This document shows, in pieces, positions 22,445 to 35,437 of a DNA stretch of 64,000 nt. The notes beneath the pieces are model-generated. The model did no database searches. It had not been told where the DNA came from and saw only the letters and a program-made list of their open reading frames with translations. Position 1 is the stretch's first letter, and each line of letters begins with the position of its first letter. This DNA is from Culex pipiens pallens (Eukaryota; Arthropoda; Insecta; Diptera; Culicidae). A program made the position numbers and the translations under genes. The stretch is from NCBI RefSeq assembly GCF_016801865.2, contig NC_068939.1, forward strand, positions 92,400,879-92,464,878, written 5' to 3'.

Positions 22445-22465
22445 TTGCTTATTGATTATGTAAGT

Positions 22466-23459
22466 TTCCATTTGCGTTTGAATTAGGGTTAAGTCAGTTT
22501 AGTTGAGGGTTAAATTTACTCTGCAAAATATTAAAATTAGAAAAAGAAGATGTCTATTGGTGGCATGAAGTTTAAACAAAAAAATTGATGCTGATTTTTC
22601 CGTTGTCGTTGTTTTCTCAAAATTATCAATACTGAAATCAGATGAATTTAAGGAATTTTGCTCCAAGGAATTTTTCAATCGTTGAAAATCATAAGTGAAT
22701 CATAACTGAATATTTCGGAAACGCCATTTTCAGGATTTATATAATAAAAATTTATTAATTTTTTGAAATTTGGTAACTGTCAAAGGTCTAGTTCTTGTTT
22801 TTCATCTATTTATTTTTTTCTATTTTAGATCAATTTATTATGATTTTTGACTATCATAAATTGAAAACATTTCTTATTGGTTACATAAAGTTGACATCTG
22901 CAGTCCGGTAAAACTAGTTAGAAACTTATTTTTTTTTCTAAATTTTGAATAAACACTTCTCCAAATGCCTTAGACATGATTTCGCTGCCGCTGATTATTT
23001 ATTGAAAATATGCTTGTCGTGGAGTTTCAATAATACAAAAACGATGAAAAAATATTGTCGAGAATTCTATTCTGTTTTGTTATAAATCAGTTACAGATCA
23101 GATTCTGCAATGGAACACCTTGCAAATAAACCCCCTTTTTTGGAAATATATGTTGAGAAATCCATAAACTTTCAAAAATTATGTGTAATAACCTTGAAAA
23201 TAACATATTTTTTCTGAACTTTGTCGTTTATTTTTTTATTTTTTTTTGTGAATTTCTGAACTTATACAAGATATACGTTAAATTAACTAGCTGGCAAAAC
23301 GAATTCCCCGTTTTTCAGTTGTCATAGTGCTCTTCATAGCAATACATAAAATTTCACTGGACGTAGTACAATGCATTTGAGACATTTATTTGATCTATAC
23401 TAAACCAATTTCGAACTAATTTCTTACAAATTTGTGTATAGCGATCACGCATCAAAATT
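22466..23459. other. AT-rich intronic DNA, nothing recognised
   Basis: Uniformly AT-rich with homopolymer T/A runs. No terminal repeats or tandem units were found. Confidence 0.4.
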
Positions 23460-23665
23460 AATTTTATTATTCAAATGTCTTTTTCAAATAACTTTTTTTG
23501 TAATTTCGTTGTGGAACTATATACTTTTCCTGTCTTTCTCAAACGACGAAACGAGCAACTTTTCTTTATTAAAAAATACAGAATCTACTATACTAATACT
23601 TTTCACTATTTTGATTGACTTTGTTGAATAAATGTACGACTCGTGATGTGAAAAATCTTCAATCC
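23460..23665. repeat. Decayed relative of the 429-bp repeat
   Basis: Shares the order of phrases with 25391-26246: TTTCGTTGTGGAACTA, ACTTTTCCTGTCTTTCTCAA, ACGACGAAACGAGC, and finally AATGTACGACTCGTG. About half the unit length is missing. Confidence 0.55.
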
Positions 23666-25390
23666 ATGTATTTTTTTAACTTTGGAATTTGTAGCAGGTT
23701 TCAACACATTTTACGCGTTTTAGAAATAGTGAAAATCCACTGGCCACTGATTGACTATTTTTTTCTCTGAGATTTAGAATGAATCTAATATTGGATAGTG
23801 ATAATTTGCTCTAAACTCCCGTTAGTTTATGATTATTTTTGTGTCAAAAGTGTGTCAAAAGTAAATTAGCAAAGGTTGATTTCCAGGTTCGCATAAAACG
23901 CATTAAAAACTGACAATGATTTTACGGACATTTTTAAACCTTCTTATTTTGCTTGTTTCAACACATTAGCTCAATCCAATCATTTTGCCATGCCCTACTC
24001 ACGGAGACCAACGCCAACGCGGCCAGCAAAAAGTGGCAGCCCTTGGAATCGTGACGTGGGTATAGTTATGAATCGATGCCAGTATGTTTCTAGCATTCCG
24101 TTTATTCATTCTCGGCACTGTATTTTTTTTTTCTTCAGCGGAAATCTTTGCCTGAACTTCTCGGATCTCTCGCACTAATAAGAATCAGCGTGGCTCAAGC
24201 TATAGGGGAAAGTGACCGATTTTGGTTGCTAGCTCTATTTCCGATTCATTTATACCACTAAGCTTCTACAAATAGGTCAAACCTTTCAAAAATAATACAA
24301 AGCCTAATTGTGAATCTTCAATAGTCCTCATACATTACTGAAACTGATTTTTTCCCCTACCGGTGCGCAGCACCGTGAATTGCTTGAAACAGCAGCCGCG
24401 GCAGCAGCTGTGTCAGTGTTTCAACAATCTATAATTATAGAATCGTAATTGACATTTTTCATTCATAAAAGAATTCGAAAATGCTTTTCAAACTGCGCGC
24501 GCAAACACACACGTGCGCGTCGAGTTTCGCGCACGACTAGCTGATGTCCGTGTGTGTGTGTGTGTTGGCGCACTTTGTGACCGACTTTGCAAAGGTTATC
24601 CTCAGCATCAGCAACGGTTGATCGACTGATTGTGGTCAGTTGAGGGTTGCGCGAAAGGCACCAATTCAATTTTCCTTCCAATTTGCCAGACATCAATGAA
24701 AAATGTCTAAATTCAAGTGTACTATTTAAACATATTTTTGGATTTACTTTTCAAGCTTATTATGTGCCTAAAATCAAAAGTTACAAAGTATGTGATAAAA
24801 CACTAAGCCTTGATTTGAAATCCCACGAAATTATTCCTCAGATCATTATTTTAAACTGTCAAAAGAAATAACTTCAATACCTCAACTTTATCAAACTGTA
24901 AACAATTTTCATCAACATTATATGAAAATAACAAACACATTTCACATTTTTGGATTTTTTGAATGAAAATACTAGGTATAACTTAATTAGTAATTAATAA
25001 TTATTACATCGAAAAAAATAACTTGATATCAGTTTTCAGTTACTGTCAAATAATTTAACATGAGTTTGTTTAATACTTCGATGGGATATTTTGGTACCGA
25101 CAAAAGGGGTGACATTAGGTCTTGTGGATAAGATTTGGTCATACAAATTTCAGCATTTTTGTACGATCCAATCTCACTCCCCCAGACACAATGTCACAAT
25201 GTTTATGATTTCAATTATTATGACAAAATGTATCATTTTTAAAATAAAAAAAAGTTTTCAAATACATTATAAACTAGTTCAGCTGTTTTACGATCATTAG
25301 TTTAAAAAAATCTAAGTTCTAAAAAAAATGAGAATATCTCTATAATTTTAAATCTTCCAAAAATGATTATCAAAACTGTAAAATACATTT
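23666..25390. other. AT-rich intronic DNA with a possible small TIR element
   Basis: 24202-24365 is bounded by TAGGGGAAAGTGACC and TTTTTTCCCCTACC, a possible MITE of about 160 bp. 24470-24650 is GC-rich with a GT microsatellite (24549-24565) and CGCGC runs. The rest is AT-rich with no recognised gene. Confidence 0.4.
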
Positions 25391-26246
25391 TTGCAATTCC
25401 GTCGTGAAACTATTTACTTTTCCTGTCATTCTTGAACGACGAAATAGCCTACTTTTCTGTACCAAAAATAACAGAATCGAATAGCAACACTTTTCAAAAT
25501 AAATGCTGAAAAGTTCTACTTTTCAGCACTCAAATGGGTGCTGTAAAGTTGAACTTTTCAGCACTTGTTTCGAAAAGTAACACTTTTCAACATTTTTTTG
25601 ATTTAAACGATTTATTGACAAAATAAATGAAAATTTTACATAAAATTTCACTCAGTGTGTGTTTTTTGGAATTGCAAAAAATGTTGTATGGAACTCGTTG
25701 CAAAACTTGATTTTTTCAGCACTCTTCGTATTTATCCAACTCGGTGAACCTCGTTAGATGAATGTACGACTCGTGCTGAAAAAATCCTCTTTTTGCAACT
25801 TGTTGCATAAACTACTATTTTGCAATTCCGTCGTGAAACTACTCACTTTTCCTGTCATTCTTGAACGACGAAATAGCCTACTTTTCTGTACCAAAAATAA
25901 CAGAATCGAATAGCAACACTTTTCAAAATAAATGCTGAAAAGTTCTACTTTTCAGCACCCATTTGAGTTGAAGTTGAACTTTGCAGCACTTGTTTCGAAA
26001 AGTAACACTTTTCAACATTTTTTTTGATTTAAACGATTTATTGACAAAATACATGAAAATTTGACTTAAAATTTCACTCAGTGTGTGTTTTTTGGAATTG
26101 CAAAAAATGTTGTATGAAACTCGTTGTAAAACTTGATTTTTTCAGCACTCTTCGTATTTATTCAACTCGGTGAACCTCGTTCGATAAATGTACGACTCGT
26201 GCTGAAAAAATCCTCTTTTTGCAACTTGTTGCATAAACTACTATTA
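25391..26246. repeat. 429-bp direct tandem duplication
   Basis: Two near-identical units start at 25391 and 25820 with TTGCAATTCCGTCGTGAAAC. Each contains GAACGACGAAATAGCC, AAAAGTAACACTTTTCAACA, TTTCACTCAGTGTGTG and ends at CTTGTTGCATAAACTACTAT. Each unit also holds a self-complementary core around CTGAAAAGTTCTACTTTTCAGCA. A decayed third copy lies at 23460-23665. The high identity implies recent duplication. Confidence 0.85.
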
Positions 26247-26559
26247 TTGGCCTGATTCAAACTTTATTTTGAAATGTTTTTTTTCTTTCATTATTCCAAT
26301 CTAATGTTTTTAAGTAAGTCAGTTATGACCAACGTTTTCAACAAAGAGCAACATTGATAAATGTTGAGTATTGTCATGATTTGCATAAAATTATATTTAA
26401 ATTTTGGATTATTTTTTCAATTGTCTGTTTATTAACTGCGCCTCAGAGTTGCCAGTTTACCAGATAAATCTGAGAATGCCAGATGTTATTGGAATGAAAA
26501 TGTAAAATTATCTATTTTGTAGCTGAAAAATCAATTAAAACATTTGAATTTTGGATAAA

Positions 26560-27970
26560 TTCATATGCACCCTCCCCTTCCCCATTCATAATTGTATGAT
26601 TTTGTTGACCTGGCAACCCTGCTGAGCCTGTTGGAAATTTTGCAAACCACATATCCTTTCACAAAAATTTCCCTCGTTACGCCATATTGGCACACCAAGT
26701 CGAGGGCGTACCTTCTGCCAACGCCGTGTGTGGGAGCTGCAGCTCCAATTAAGGGGGGTGGGCCCAGCAGCAGCAGCACTCCACAAAAACCGTTTGATGT
26801 GGGCCTCCGAGAACACCCAATTGGATTTTCGATTTTCCATACCCTCTCAACTGAGAGCAGCAACAACTTCGAAAATGAGTCCATCTGTGGGCTGTCGGGG
26901 GGTTGCCTTGACGTAACACGACGGCGGATGTCCGTGGGCGCGCGCTCGCAAAACTCTCGGAATCACTCCAAAGTTTCGAAGGCACACCCGTTGAGTGTGG
27001 GCGCGCTCGAGCCAATTTCGAGCAGCAGCCATCGTGGCTCGGGGCAACCGTGCGGGGGCGTTCGGCCTGAAATAGACCAACGCCGCAGCGCTCGACGCAA
27101 CCACTCAAAGTTTGAGTGGTGCGTTTTTTTTTAGCTTTTCGTTAAGGTTTAAGCTTTTTTAATTGGACGGGCGATTTGGCGTTGAAGCCATGGTCACCTG
27201 TTCCCAGGGCAGGGATATTGCTGACCACGCGCCGCCTCACCTTTGTCGCAAGTTGTTCAAGTCAGCAGCATGCCGACGACGAACTGCACTTTGTCGACCT
27301 TTTTGGCAGCTGGACTGGCAAGTAACTTACAGAATTGCAGAGTAGATCCATACAGAAAACCTCAGGCATAACAAGTGACTACTATGATCTGACGCAGAAT
27401 GACAGTTTTGCTGCCATCCATTGCAACGTTTCAGAAACAGAAAGGTGAAAAGAATTACTGTCTAAAGAGCTTCGGTTCGAGTCAGACTTTCCCACTCGGA
27501 AGTCCAAGTGTTGAACCCCGCTGCTACTTTTTGTCGATTCCTTTCACGACCATCCAGGCCCCTAACGTCGCCGATCGTCAATCGTGTGCCATGTTGTCAC
27601 TTGTGTGTGGTGGCCGCAAAGCTGTTTGCTCACCTGACAAAGAACACACCTTGCTTGCTGCGATCGTGCCGCGCAAGTCGTCGTCATTACTGCCTACCTC
27701 CCTCACCTTCCCCGCCCTCCGCTCGTACGATTTTATTAATCACGGCTAATTTATTTTTCTTTCATTACCCCGTTGTTGACTGTGCAACATTGCTTGGAAG
27801 GATTGGTCGCCGCCTTAATGGCCGGGCACGACGCGATTACATTATTGGCGCGCGCGAGAGGGGGGGCCTTTGTGCGCGGCGGGTTTCCAAGATGGCCCTG
27901 GGACAGGTGTTGTGGAGTCGGGGCTTCGTGAACAATACCTCCCCGCGACATTCCCGCTAAATGTTAATCA
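26560..27970. other. GC-rich intronic island, candidate enhancer
   Basis: GC content rises sharply, with many CpGs and CAGCAG runs (26768-26780). Frames up to 180 aa exist on both strands, but none has a domain or consistent codon use. In a long intron of a developmental regulator this composition suggests conserved regulatory DNA; comparison with another mosquito would be needed to test it. Confidence 0.35.
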
Positions 27971-28329
27971 ATGTGTGCACTTCAAGCTCATTCATTAGAT
28001 CGAGCGGCTCTTTGTGCGGCAGGCTTGTTTACTATTAAGATGTTGTTTGGCTTGCCCGACAATGATGCAGTTTGTTAAGGGTAGGACAGGATTCCGCTGT
28101 CATGGGGATTAGAATGGAAAAGTTGTGACAATCGCAAAATCCCTTTGTTTGAACACGTGAACCCTCAAGAAGACTTTGAGACAGTCGAAACATCGGGCAA
28201 GCCGGACAATTTACCACCCAAAAGCCGTCCAGCTCCAAACGAAATTTAATCGAGTTTTCATTGGAAAGTTTTCCTTATCCCTGTTTTTTAAACCCTTCGC
28301 TTTCCCTTATAGTATAGAATAGTCAAAAT

Positions 28330-28900
28330 TAATGCAAACCATTCAATTTAGTGCAGCGAAGTCCCGTGAAGCATTACAACTTCAGAAACAACTGACCTCT
28401 TAGTGTACCTCCTAATTCAACTAGAAAATCTTCAAAGTTTGATCACCAGACTGTTTATTGAACTCAAATTACTTCAAAATGTCCAGCGTGGTTCAGTGCA
28501 GTTCCGTGAAGCTCTGAGACTCAAAACAAACTAGAAAACATCGTCTACCTACTAGTTCAGCTAGTAGATCTTGAAAATTTGAGCATCAGGACTGTGCAGT
28601 GAAGTCCAAATTGCTCAATTTTTTTCAGAGTCATTCAGTACAGTTTCGTGAAGCTCTACCACTACAGCATACCTGAAAGACTTCGTCTACTTCTATGTTC
28701 TCAAACCAGTTAAAATTTTGAAGATCTGGAAATCAACTAATAACTAGATGCTGTGTTTATCAACTTTTTCCAAAAGAACTCCAGAAGACTTCATGGGAAC
28801 ACACTGATTTTGATACAATTACACCTTTTTGAAATTACGGGAAAATCAAATCTTGAAGTTCTGGTTGATCAACCAAGAGGTAAACGCATTTCTAGCAAGT
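28330..28900. repeat. Degenerate tandem repeat of about 140 bp, part 1
   Basis: The phrase CAGTGCAGTTCCGTGAAGCTC or close variants recurs at about 28350, 28490 and 28632, roughly 141 bp apart. Each is followed by a degenerate ACATCGTCTACCTCCTAGTT-like phrase. The array resumes at 29690-29875 and 31290-31770. Confidence 0.6.
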
Positions 28901-29019
28901 TTGTGTAAAATGGTATAACTTCCCAAACCTCACCTCAAGCCGTACTCCACGTAACTCCAAATTCAAAAAAAAAATACTTCACCACAAAAACCAACCTCTC
29001 CATACCGGATTGAGCGGTG

Positions 29020-29560
29020 TCATTTCTGGTTCACGCGATAAGAGACAAACGACGACGACCACGACGTGACACACATTTCATTTCCTTTCCTGGTTCCATC
29101 TCTCTCTCTCGCTAGCAGGCTGGCCCCGGGGTTCGATTCCCGAGCAAAATATGTTGTGTGATGTGTACGTTCGCGCGCGCGATAGAGAGCAAAATAAGAA
29201 AGCAAACACAACACAACAACAGCCGCCCAACGGCCGCGTACTATCAAAGCCAACGGAAGCAACCACTTCCGGTCGTCGTCGTTGAAGGTTTATGACATCT
29301 CACGTACTACACACACTGGTTGAACTGGTGCCCGGGCCCCATATCAGCGCGAGCGCGCCAGACTCGAACGCGGGCTTATCAGTAGTGGCAGAGCTTCACC
29401 CAGTGTTGTGCTCTCGGAGCCATCAGCGTTCACAACTTGGAGATTTGGTTGTAAGTCGGCAGCACACGTTGTTTGCCTCTCCTCCGTTCAGAGCCGGGAG
29501 GACTAATCAGCTGATAAACAACGGTGTGTGGTAATCTCGAGTAAACGGGCCGGGCAGAGA
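29020..29560. other. GC-rich segment between repeat blocks
   Basis: CpG-rich with CGCGCG and CACA tracts. It contains one tRNA-T-arm-like sequence, GGGGTTCGATTCCCG at about 29138, too isolated to be a tRNA gene; it may be a SINE remnant. No gene was recognised. Confidence 0.35.
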
Positions 29561-29689
29561 GGAAGCGAGATCAATACGGGAGATTATTGGGGGTTTAAAG
29601 GGACGTGGCTTGAGCTGGATGTTCCGTGCTTCGATTTATTTGAATACTTTCAATTTCAATTTGATCTATCGAACAGTTTGGAGAGGTCA

Positions 29690-29878
29690 AAATCGCTTCA
29701 AAATGTTCAGTGTGATTCAGTGAAGTTCGGAAAAGCTCTGCCAATACCGAAAAAACTAGAAGACCTCTTAGCCGATCTTCATAATTTGACTTACCGTACA
29801 GTTTGTAGTAGCTAAAACAACAGCAAAATATCTAGTGCGACTCAGTGTAGTTCTGTGAAGCTCTACTTCTCAAGAAAA
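29690..29878. repeat. Degenerate tandem repeat of about 140 bp, part 2
   Basis: Two further degenerate units (GTGATTCAGTGAAGTTCGG near 29712 and GACTCAGTGTAGTTCTGTGA near 29839) directly precede the foldback insertion. Frame 29528-29815 reads through them and is not considered coding. Confidence 0.5.
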
Positions 29879-31288
29879 GTTAAGAGGCAGTATTTGTAAA
29901 TATTGCTCGGTTTGTTCTAGAGGTCGTATCGAAGTGCTCCGATTTGGATGAAACTTTCAGCGTTTGTTTGTCTATACATGAGATGAACTCATGCCAAATA
30001 TGAGCCCTCTACGACAAAGGGAAGTGGGGTAAAACGGGCATTGAAGTTTGAGGTCCAAAAAACATAAAAAATCTTAAAATTACTCGCATTTCAGTTAAAC
30101 TCCATCATTTCCAACTCTCTTAGATGCATTCGAAAGGTCTTTTGAAGCACTTCAAATTGAGCAATAGACATCCAGGATTAGTTTAACTTTTTCTCATAGC
30201 TTTTGCAAATTACTGTCAAAAATGGATTTTTTTAAAACTTTAATATCTTTTTGCAACAGCCTCCAACACCCAAACTCCTATAGGTCAAAAGTTAGGGAAT
30301 TTCATGGACTATAAGCCTACGGTAATAACTTTTTGGCCAATCGCAATTTTTCTCATAGTTTTTCGATTTTTCTATAACAAACTTTTAACAACGTTAGTGT
30401 TTGCCCTGTAGGCTTCCATAGCGGCTTTTTTTGGTCTCAATTTTTTCATATTCGGAATCCTCGGACAATTTCACGTATATTAGAAGTATTGGAGTTGTAA
30501 ATTTGATTAAAAAAAATACCATTTAGAATGAATTAAAATATTTTTAAACAATTTGTTGAATTAGGGGTTAAACAGGTTTTCGCCTACTTGATACAGCATT
30601 TGACGTTATGACCACAGAATAAATAAGATCTATTTCTTTTTTCAAAAAAGTTTTATTTAATTATTTTTAAAAACAAATTTGCAACTTCAATACTTCTAAC
30701 TAACGTGAAATTTTCCGAGGATTCCAAATATGACAAAATTGAGACCAAAAAGTGCCGCTATGGGAGCCTACAGGGCAAAAACTAACGTTGTAAAAAGTTT
30801 GTTGTAGAAAAATCGAAAAACTATGAGAAAAACTGCGATTGGCCAAAAGGTTATTATCGTAGGCTTGTAGTCCATGAAATTTCCTAATTTTTGACCTGTG
30901 GGAGTATGGCTGTTGGAGGCTGTTGCAAAAAGATATTAAAGTTTTAAAAAAATCCATTTTTAACAGTAATTTGCAAAAGCTATGAGAAAAAGTTAAACCA
31001 ATCCTGGTTGTCTATGGCTCATTTTGAAGTGCTTCGAAAGACCTTTCGAATGCATCTAAGATAGTTGGAAATGATGGAGTTTTACTGAAATGCGAGCAAT
31101 TTTAAGATTTTTTATGTTTTTTGGACCTCAAACTTCAATGCCCGTTTTACCCCACTTCCCTTTGTCGTAGAGGGCTCATATTTGGCATGAGTTCATCTCA
31201 TGTATAGACAAACAAACGCTGAAAGTTTCATCCAAATCGGAGCACCTCGATAGATCTGTTACACATTGGTGAAAAACTCGCTCTTAAC
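29879..31288. mobile_element. Complete foldback element inserted in a tandem repeat
   Basis: The ends are GTTAAGAGGCAGT and, complementary at the right, CTCGCTCTTAAC. The arms of about 620 bp (29879-30510 and 30672-31288) are highly similar inverted copies around a loop of about 160 bp. Tandem-repeat sequence flanks both sides (CTACTTCTCAAGAAAA on the left, AAGACATCGTTTACC on the right), which fits insertion into one unit. I could not fix an exact TSD. A solo arm of the family lies at 5373-6135. No transposase is present. Confidence 0.8.
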
Positions 31289-31860
31289 AAGACATCGTTT
31301 ACCTTCAAAGTTGGCTTTCCAAATTGCTTCACAACTTGCAGTATGATGCAGTGCAGTTCCGTGAAGCTCTATAACTCAAGAAAAACTGGCAGACATCGAC
31401 TACATCTTAGTATGAAAATCAGGTCTTGAGAATTCAACAATCTGGGCAGCTTATAGATATCAAAATTGCCAGGCATTTGCTCTAAGCTCTACTACTCTAT
31501 AAAAAAGACATCGACTATTTCTTAGTTGGTCAAGCAGATCTTGAGGTTTGTAACACCCAAACTCTTCGTAGAATTCGAAATTGCTGCAAAAGGTTCAGTG
31601 TAGTTCATCGTAGTCCCGTGCAGTTCTACTGCTACATGAAAACATTAAGGTATCGTCTACCTCCTAGTTTATTGAACGGATCTTCAGAAGTAGACAATCC
31701 GGACAGTTCGTTGAGGTCCAAATAGCTGAAAAACGTTCAGCGTGATTCAGCTGTTCACATGGAACGCTTCTGTTAAGAAAAACTTGACATGGACTTACCA
31801 TTCCTCTGCGTTGATCATCAGATCTTCAAGAATCTAACTTCAAACCAGTGTGTAGGACTC
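31289..31860. repeat. Degenerate tandem repeat of about 140 bp, part 3
   Basis: Units with GTGCAGTTCCGTGAAGCTCT (31350), AGCTCTACTACTCTAT (31485) and GTGTAGTTCATCGTAGTCCC (31598) continue the array seen at 28330-28900. Spacing is 120-140 bp and sequence drift is heavy. Confidence 0.5.
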
Positions 31861-34200
31861 GTTATCTCACCAAACGACTAAGAGAGTAGAACAAAAATCT
31901 CCCAAGACGCCTAATCGGCGCTCATCCGCCAGAAGGTCAACGATTCCGTTCCTTTCCCGCCACAAAAAATAGACCCAGAGCAAACATAAACAACTCGAAT
32001 TTCTAATCAAAATTTCGCAAGCATCGTCCGCGCAACAACCTAATCGCCCGTAATCTCCGACCTCAAATTATGCTCGCGCGGAGAACCGTTCGTTAATGGC
32101 CTTCCCAGGGCGGAGTGGATCGCCGGGTGGCGCCGAAAGTTCACCGTCTGCAGAAAGCTCTCGATCAATTTGGCGCGCAACGTCCGCCGGAAATCGCCAT
32201 CAATCTTCTCCACGCCGCTGGAGAATCGCTAGGGAGGCATGACATCCGGTTTTTCGAAACTCTCGAATTTTGGGGCGGCTTTCTAACGTTGCGCTGCGCG
32301 CTCGCCCGGCCAAAAATCCGTCTGGAGTTTGTGTGTGGTGCAAAATGTGCAAATTTGTGAATTCTGGCGGTATTTTGGGTGGGTTTCGGGTTGTGAGATT
32401 TTCAAGATGTTGACTGCTGCAGGCGGTGATTACCCTGAAGATATTTTAGATGAAATTATGGCGCACACTGGAGCCAGGAAGGGGCGATACGCTGAGCAGA
32501 CGGCGACGACGACGACGTCGTCGACTGGAAGCAGTTTATTTATACGGCGGTACCTGAAATAGTTGCACCGGAAATTGCGCGAGCAACGCGTCTCGTTGCG
32601 TTGCTCAGGGCAACGTCTCGTAAAGTGAGTGAAATGTGGAATATTTGGTCGAAATTGGACATTTTAACATTTGGCAGCAACTACCAAGTGACAGGTACAA
32701 GTTACACAGTTGATCCTATAATCCCTTATACAACTGAAAACATGTTGCACAATGGTTACTGCAGCTGCAGTGATCCAATGTTCAATAAAATCCAAGATTT
32801 TGTCCAGACTTCCCTCGTTGGACCAGCGACCATCCCGAAAAGGGGGGAGCGCAAGACTTTTGATTATGTTTACTTTTTGTGTGAGTGCGTGTGTGTGTGT
32901 GTGTGTGTGATTTCCCGTCCCGTCTTACGACGTACACACAAGTTTTGAAAGAGTGAAGTTAAAAATAAATCGCTTCATCGCGCACGAGATTTGCTCTCGG
33001 GCTGCCGAGAAGGGGCAACCCTTGCGGCACCGATTCCAACTGCATTGGCCCAAACGGCGCGAGTTCTGTGGCCCTGGAGAAGTGCAACAAATTTAAGTGT
33101 TCACTATATTTTATGAAAGGTCAAACTAGTCAGTTTACGAGTTACGTTACCTTAATTAAATAACAATAGATGCGTCAGAATCGAGGCGGTTCAATGTCAA
33201 TTAACATAGAGGTAACAAGCTGTCAAACGGAGCACGCTAACAAAAGGTCAACCAATTTATGCTAGTTTTTCAGAAGCTCCCTTAACATTTTATGTTATAT
33301 GACATTTTACAACATTCGTTACATCGCGATGAATAACTTGGTTCAAAAGTTCCTCAATTGCATACATCTCGTACATCGCTACTGCAGCAAGTTTAAAACA
33401 GCAAAAGTGACAGGCCAAGAGGAGTAGGAGAGAGAGCGCGCGCGGACAACAAACATAAGAACCTCTCACCAACACACGAGGCCGCGCTAGCAGCTTCCAT
33501 TCAGCAGTATAACGGCGCTGTGTTGGTACACGACGACCGACAATTCATTAATAGCCGCAGCTTGCGCAAAGCATCCGCACTCGGTTGCGTGTGCGCTGGT
33601 ATTGGTTCGCATTTCATCACATGAAATTGCTGAATGATTTTCCTTTGAGTGCTGTCCCTTAACTACCCCATTTAAATTTGATTAAAACTATCAACTAAAT
33701 CAAAAATCCGAGCATGCCACGACCTCAACTAGAGAAATCTACCCCTTCAAACCCCCCTAAATAAAATAAAAATAATAATAATAATAATCATAGCCTCCTC
33801 CGACCGACAACCCACACGCGAGCACGCCTCTCTTTCTGTGTTGGTGATCGATCACATTCTTCTGAATGAATTAATGTTTCCGCTCGGTCCGCATGCCTCA
33901 CACGCACACACACACCCAAACACCACATGTCGCCCACTGTCGTCGGCATGGCACACTACCACCAAGGAGCGTTCAGGCAGGGTCGTTTTGCCACACACCA
34001 TGATAGCCCACTTCCTGTGTGTCGTAGTGTGTGCCGTGTGTGGGTTGCGCTATGCTGCCTCGCCTGCAAACGCATACAAGCGCACGGGTAACGGAGGGGG
34101 AGAGGGGGTGTTATGCGAAAGTATGCGAGAGGAGAAGGCAACATATGTGGCGGCATACTGCGGTTCGTTGTGAATGGGGTTGGGATTTTAAGGACAGTTT
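31861..34200. other. GC-rich intronic islands with microsatellites
   Basis: 32030-33060 and 33400-34170 are CpG-rich. Notable tracts are a GT microsatellite at 32886-32909, GAGA at 33429-33437, (AAT)n at 33770-33788 and CA tracts near 33901-33915. The open frames (for example 32601-32948, 33838-34173) read through these tracts and have no domain. They are candidate regulatory DNA only. Confidence 0.35.
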
Positions 34201-34957
34201 ATTTATTTTCTAATCTTTGTAATTTTCTATGCAAAAGAATCACAAGTGATCACTCGGCTTAAAATATTGAAGCATCAATCGCTTCACTATTTGCTCTCTT
34301 CCTATTATAAATTGCATATTTTAATACAATTAAAACTCAAAAAGTAAATTGATCACATTGATTGCTTTCATTAAATTGAACTTACTGAAACAAATTTCAG
34401 AGAAAAAAGCATTGACATTGAAAGACATCTGGCCCTTTTCTTAAAATACATCAATCAGCCCAATCAGCCTTTTTTAGATACTATTTTCGGATAGTTATAT
34501 GTGATTTTTCCGGATTCCATGTTGGGAAATTTTCATTCTGACTTTGATAGTTTTTGACTCAATCTAGTTTATTTTATATTTTTTGATTATTTAAATTTTC
34601 AGGAGAAAAATTTGTTTTATTAATTTATAACTTTGAACTATACGCTTAAACTCTTGCAATACTTGACAGTAGTCAATTTGAGTCATTTGGATGCAAATTG
34701 TATGCCAAGTATTAAATCTATCCCTTTCTAATTTTTTCCAACAAAAGCAGGGTGGTAAAAAATATTGCTCCAAAATATAAAAAAAATCAACAAAATCCTG
34801 TATAATCGATTTTTAACTGTTTTCAAAAGAGCACTTTTAAGTTTTTTACATTTTTTATTTTGGAACCACATATCAGAACAAGACGTGAAAATTGAAACAA
34901 TAGTGTTTTCATAAATTCATTTTTTTTTTCTTTTTTTATTATGTTATAATTTCTTGG
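34201..34957. other. AT-rich intronic DNA, nothing recognised
   Basis: Homopolymer-rich sequence without gene, terminal repeat or tandem unit. Confidence 0.4.
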
Positions 34958-34980
34958 CATATGGTCTATTATTATGAGTA

Positions 34981-35437
34981 TGGAGCAGCCGTGGCTGACT
35001 GGTTACGGTGTTCGCTTTGTAAGCAAATGATCTTGGGTTCGATTCCCATCTGCTCCAAACGAAATACAGGAAATATAAATTTTGAAACTCTAAACATGAA
35101 CGAAACATAAAAGTTGCTCGAACCGGGGTTCAATCCCCTGTCCTTTTGATTGGTAGATTGACAAGGACTAGGAAGTGCTAAATAACGTCTGAATCCGATT
35201 GATGCAAACGTTCTTTAGGGCGGGGCTTGTCGATTTAAGCTGAGGTACTTCGCGCACGGCTAGCTTGCGTAGGAATGGGTCACCGAAGCTCGGCAGAGTT
35301 AACACTTTCCAAATGCCTATGCGAGTTATTTGCATGTATAGAATGTGAAATCTAAAATACATGGAAACAACTCAATTTGTAAGAAGCGACCGCGTGGTCC
35401 CGTTTGATTGGTTGCACACACACACACATTACACACA
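34981..35437 (+). mobile_element. Full-length tRNA-derived SINE with 23-bp TSD
   Basis: The head at 34982-35056 folds as a tRNA: a perfect 7-bp acceptor stem GGAGCAG/CTGCTCC, A box TGGCTGACTGG, B box GGTTCGATTCC, and loop TTTGTAA (anticodon TGT, threonine-like). A body of about 345 bp follows, with a second T-arm-like GGGGTTCAATCCCC, and a CA-rich tail (35416-35437). The flanks CATATGGTCTATT... at 34958-34980 and 35438-35460 match at 22 of 23 positions, a textbook retroposition TSD. It is a SINE and not a tRNA gene, because the RNA head is fused to the body inside one TSD. Confidence 0.88.

Larger units (their letters stand above)
20732..22459 (+). other. Putative 5' UTR exon of sprouty
   Basis: Starts GC-rich with CAG/CA repeats. 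From 21690 to 22220 it becomes the A- and G-rich, AAAGTG/GAAA-type sequence typical of dipteran untranslated leaders. It ends at 22459 in front of a consensus donor (GTAAGT, 22460-22465), and AT-rich intronic DNA follows immediately. No main coding frame crosses the donor: the last frame stops with TAA at 22442-22444. It is the nearest strong donor-ended leader upstream of sprouty on this strand, and Drosophila sprouty also has non-coding 5' sequence. Its link to the sprouty coding exon is inferred, not seen. Confidence 0.5.

Noticed and set aside
34982..35056. A functional tRNA-Thr (TGT) gene
   Set aside because: The tRNA-like sequence is fused to a SINE body inside one 23-bp target-site duplication and has a mismatched anticodon stem pair, so it is a retroposon head.
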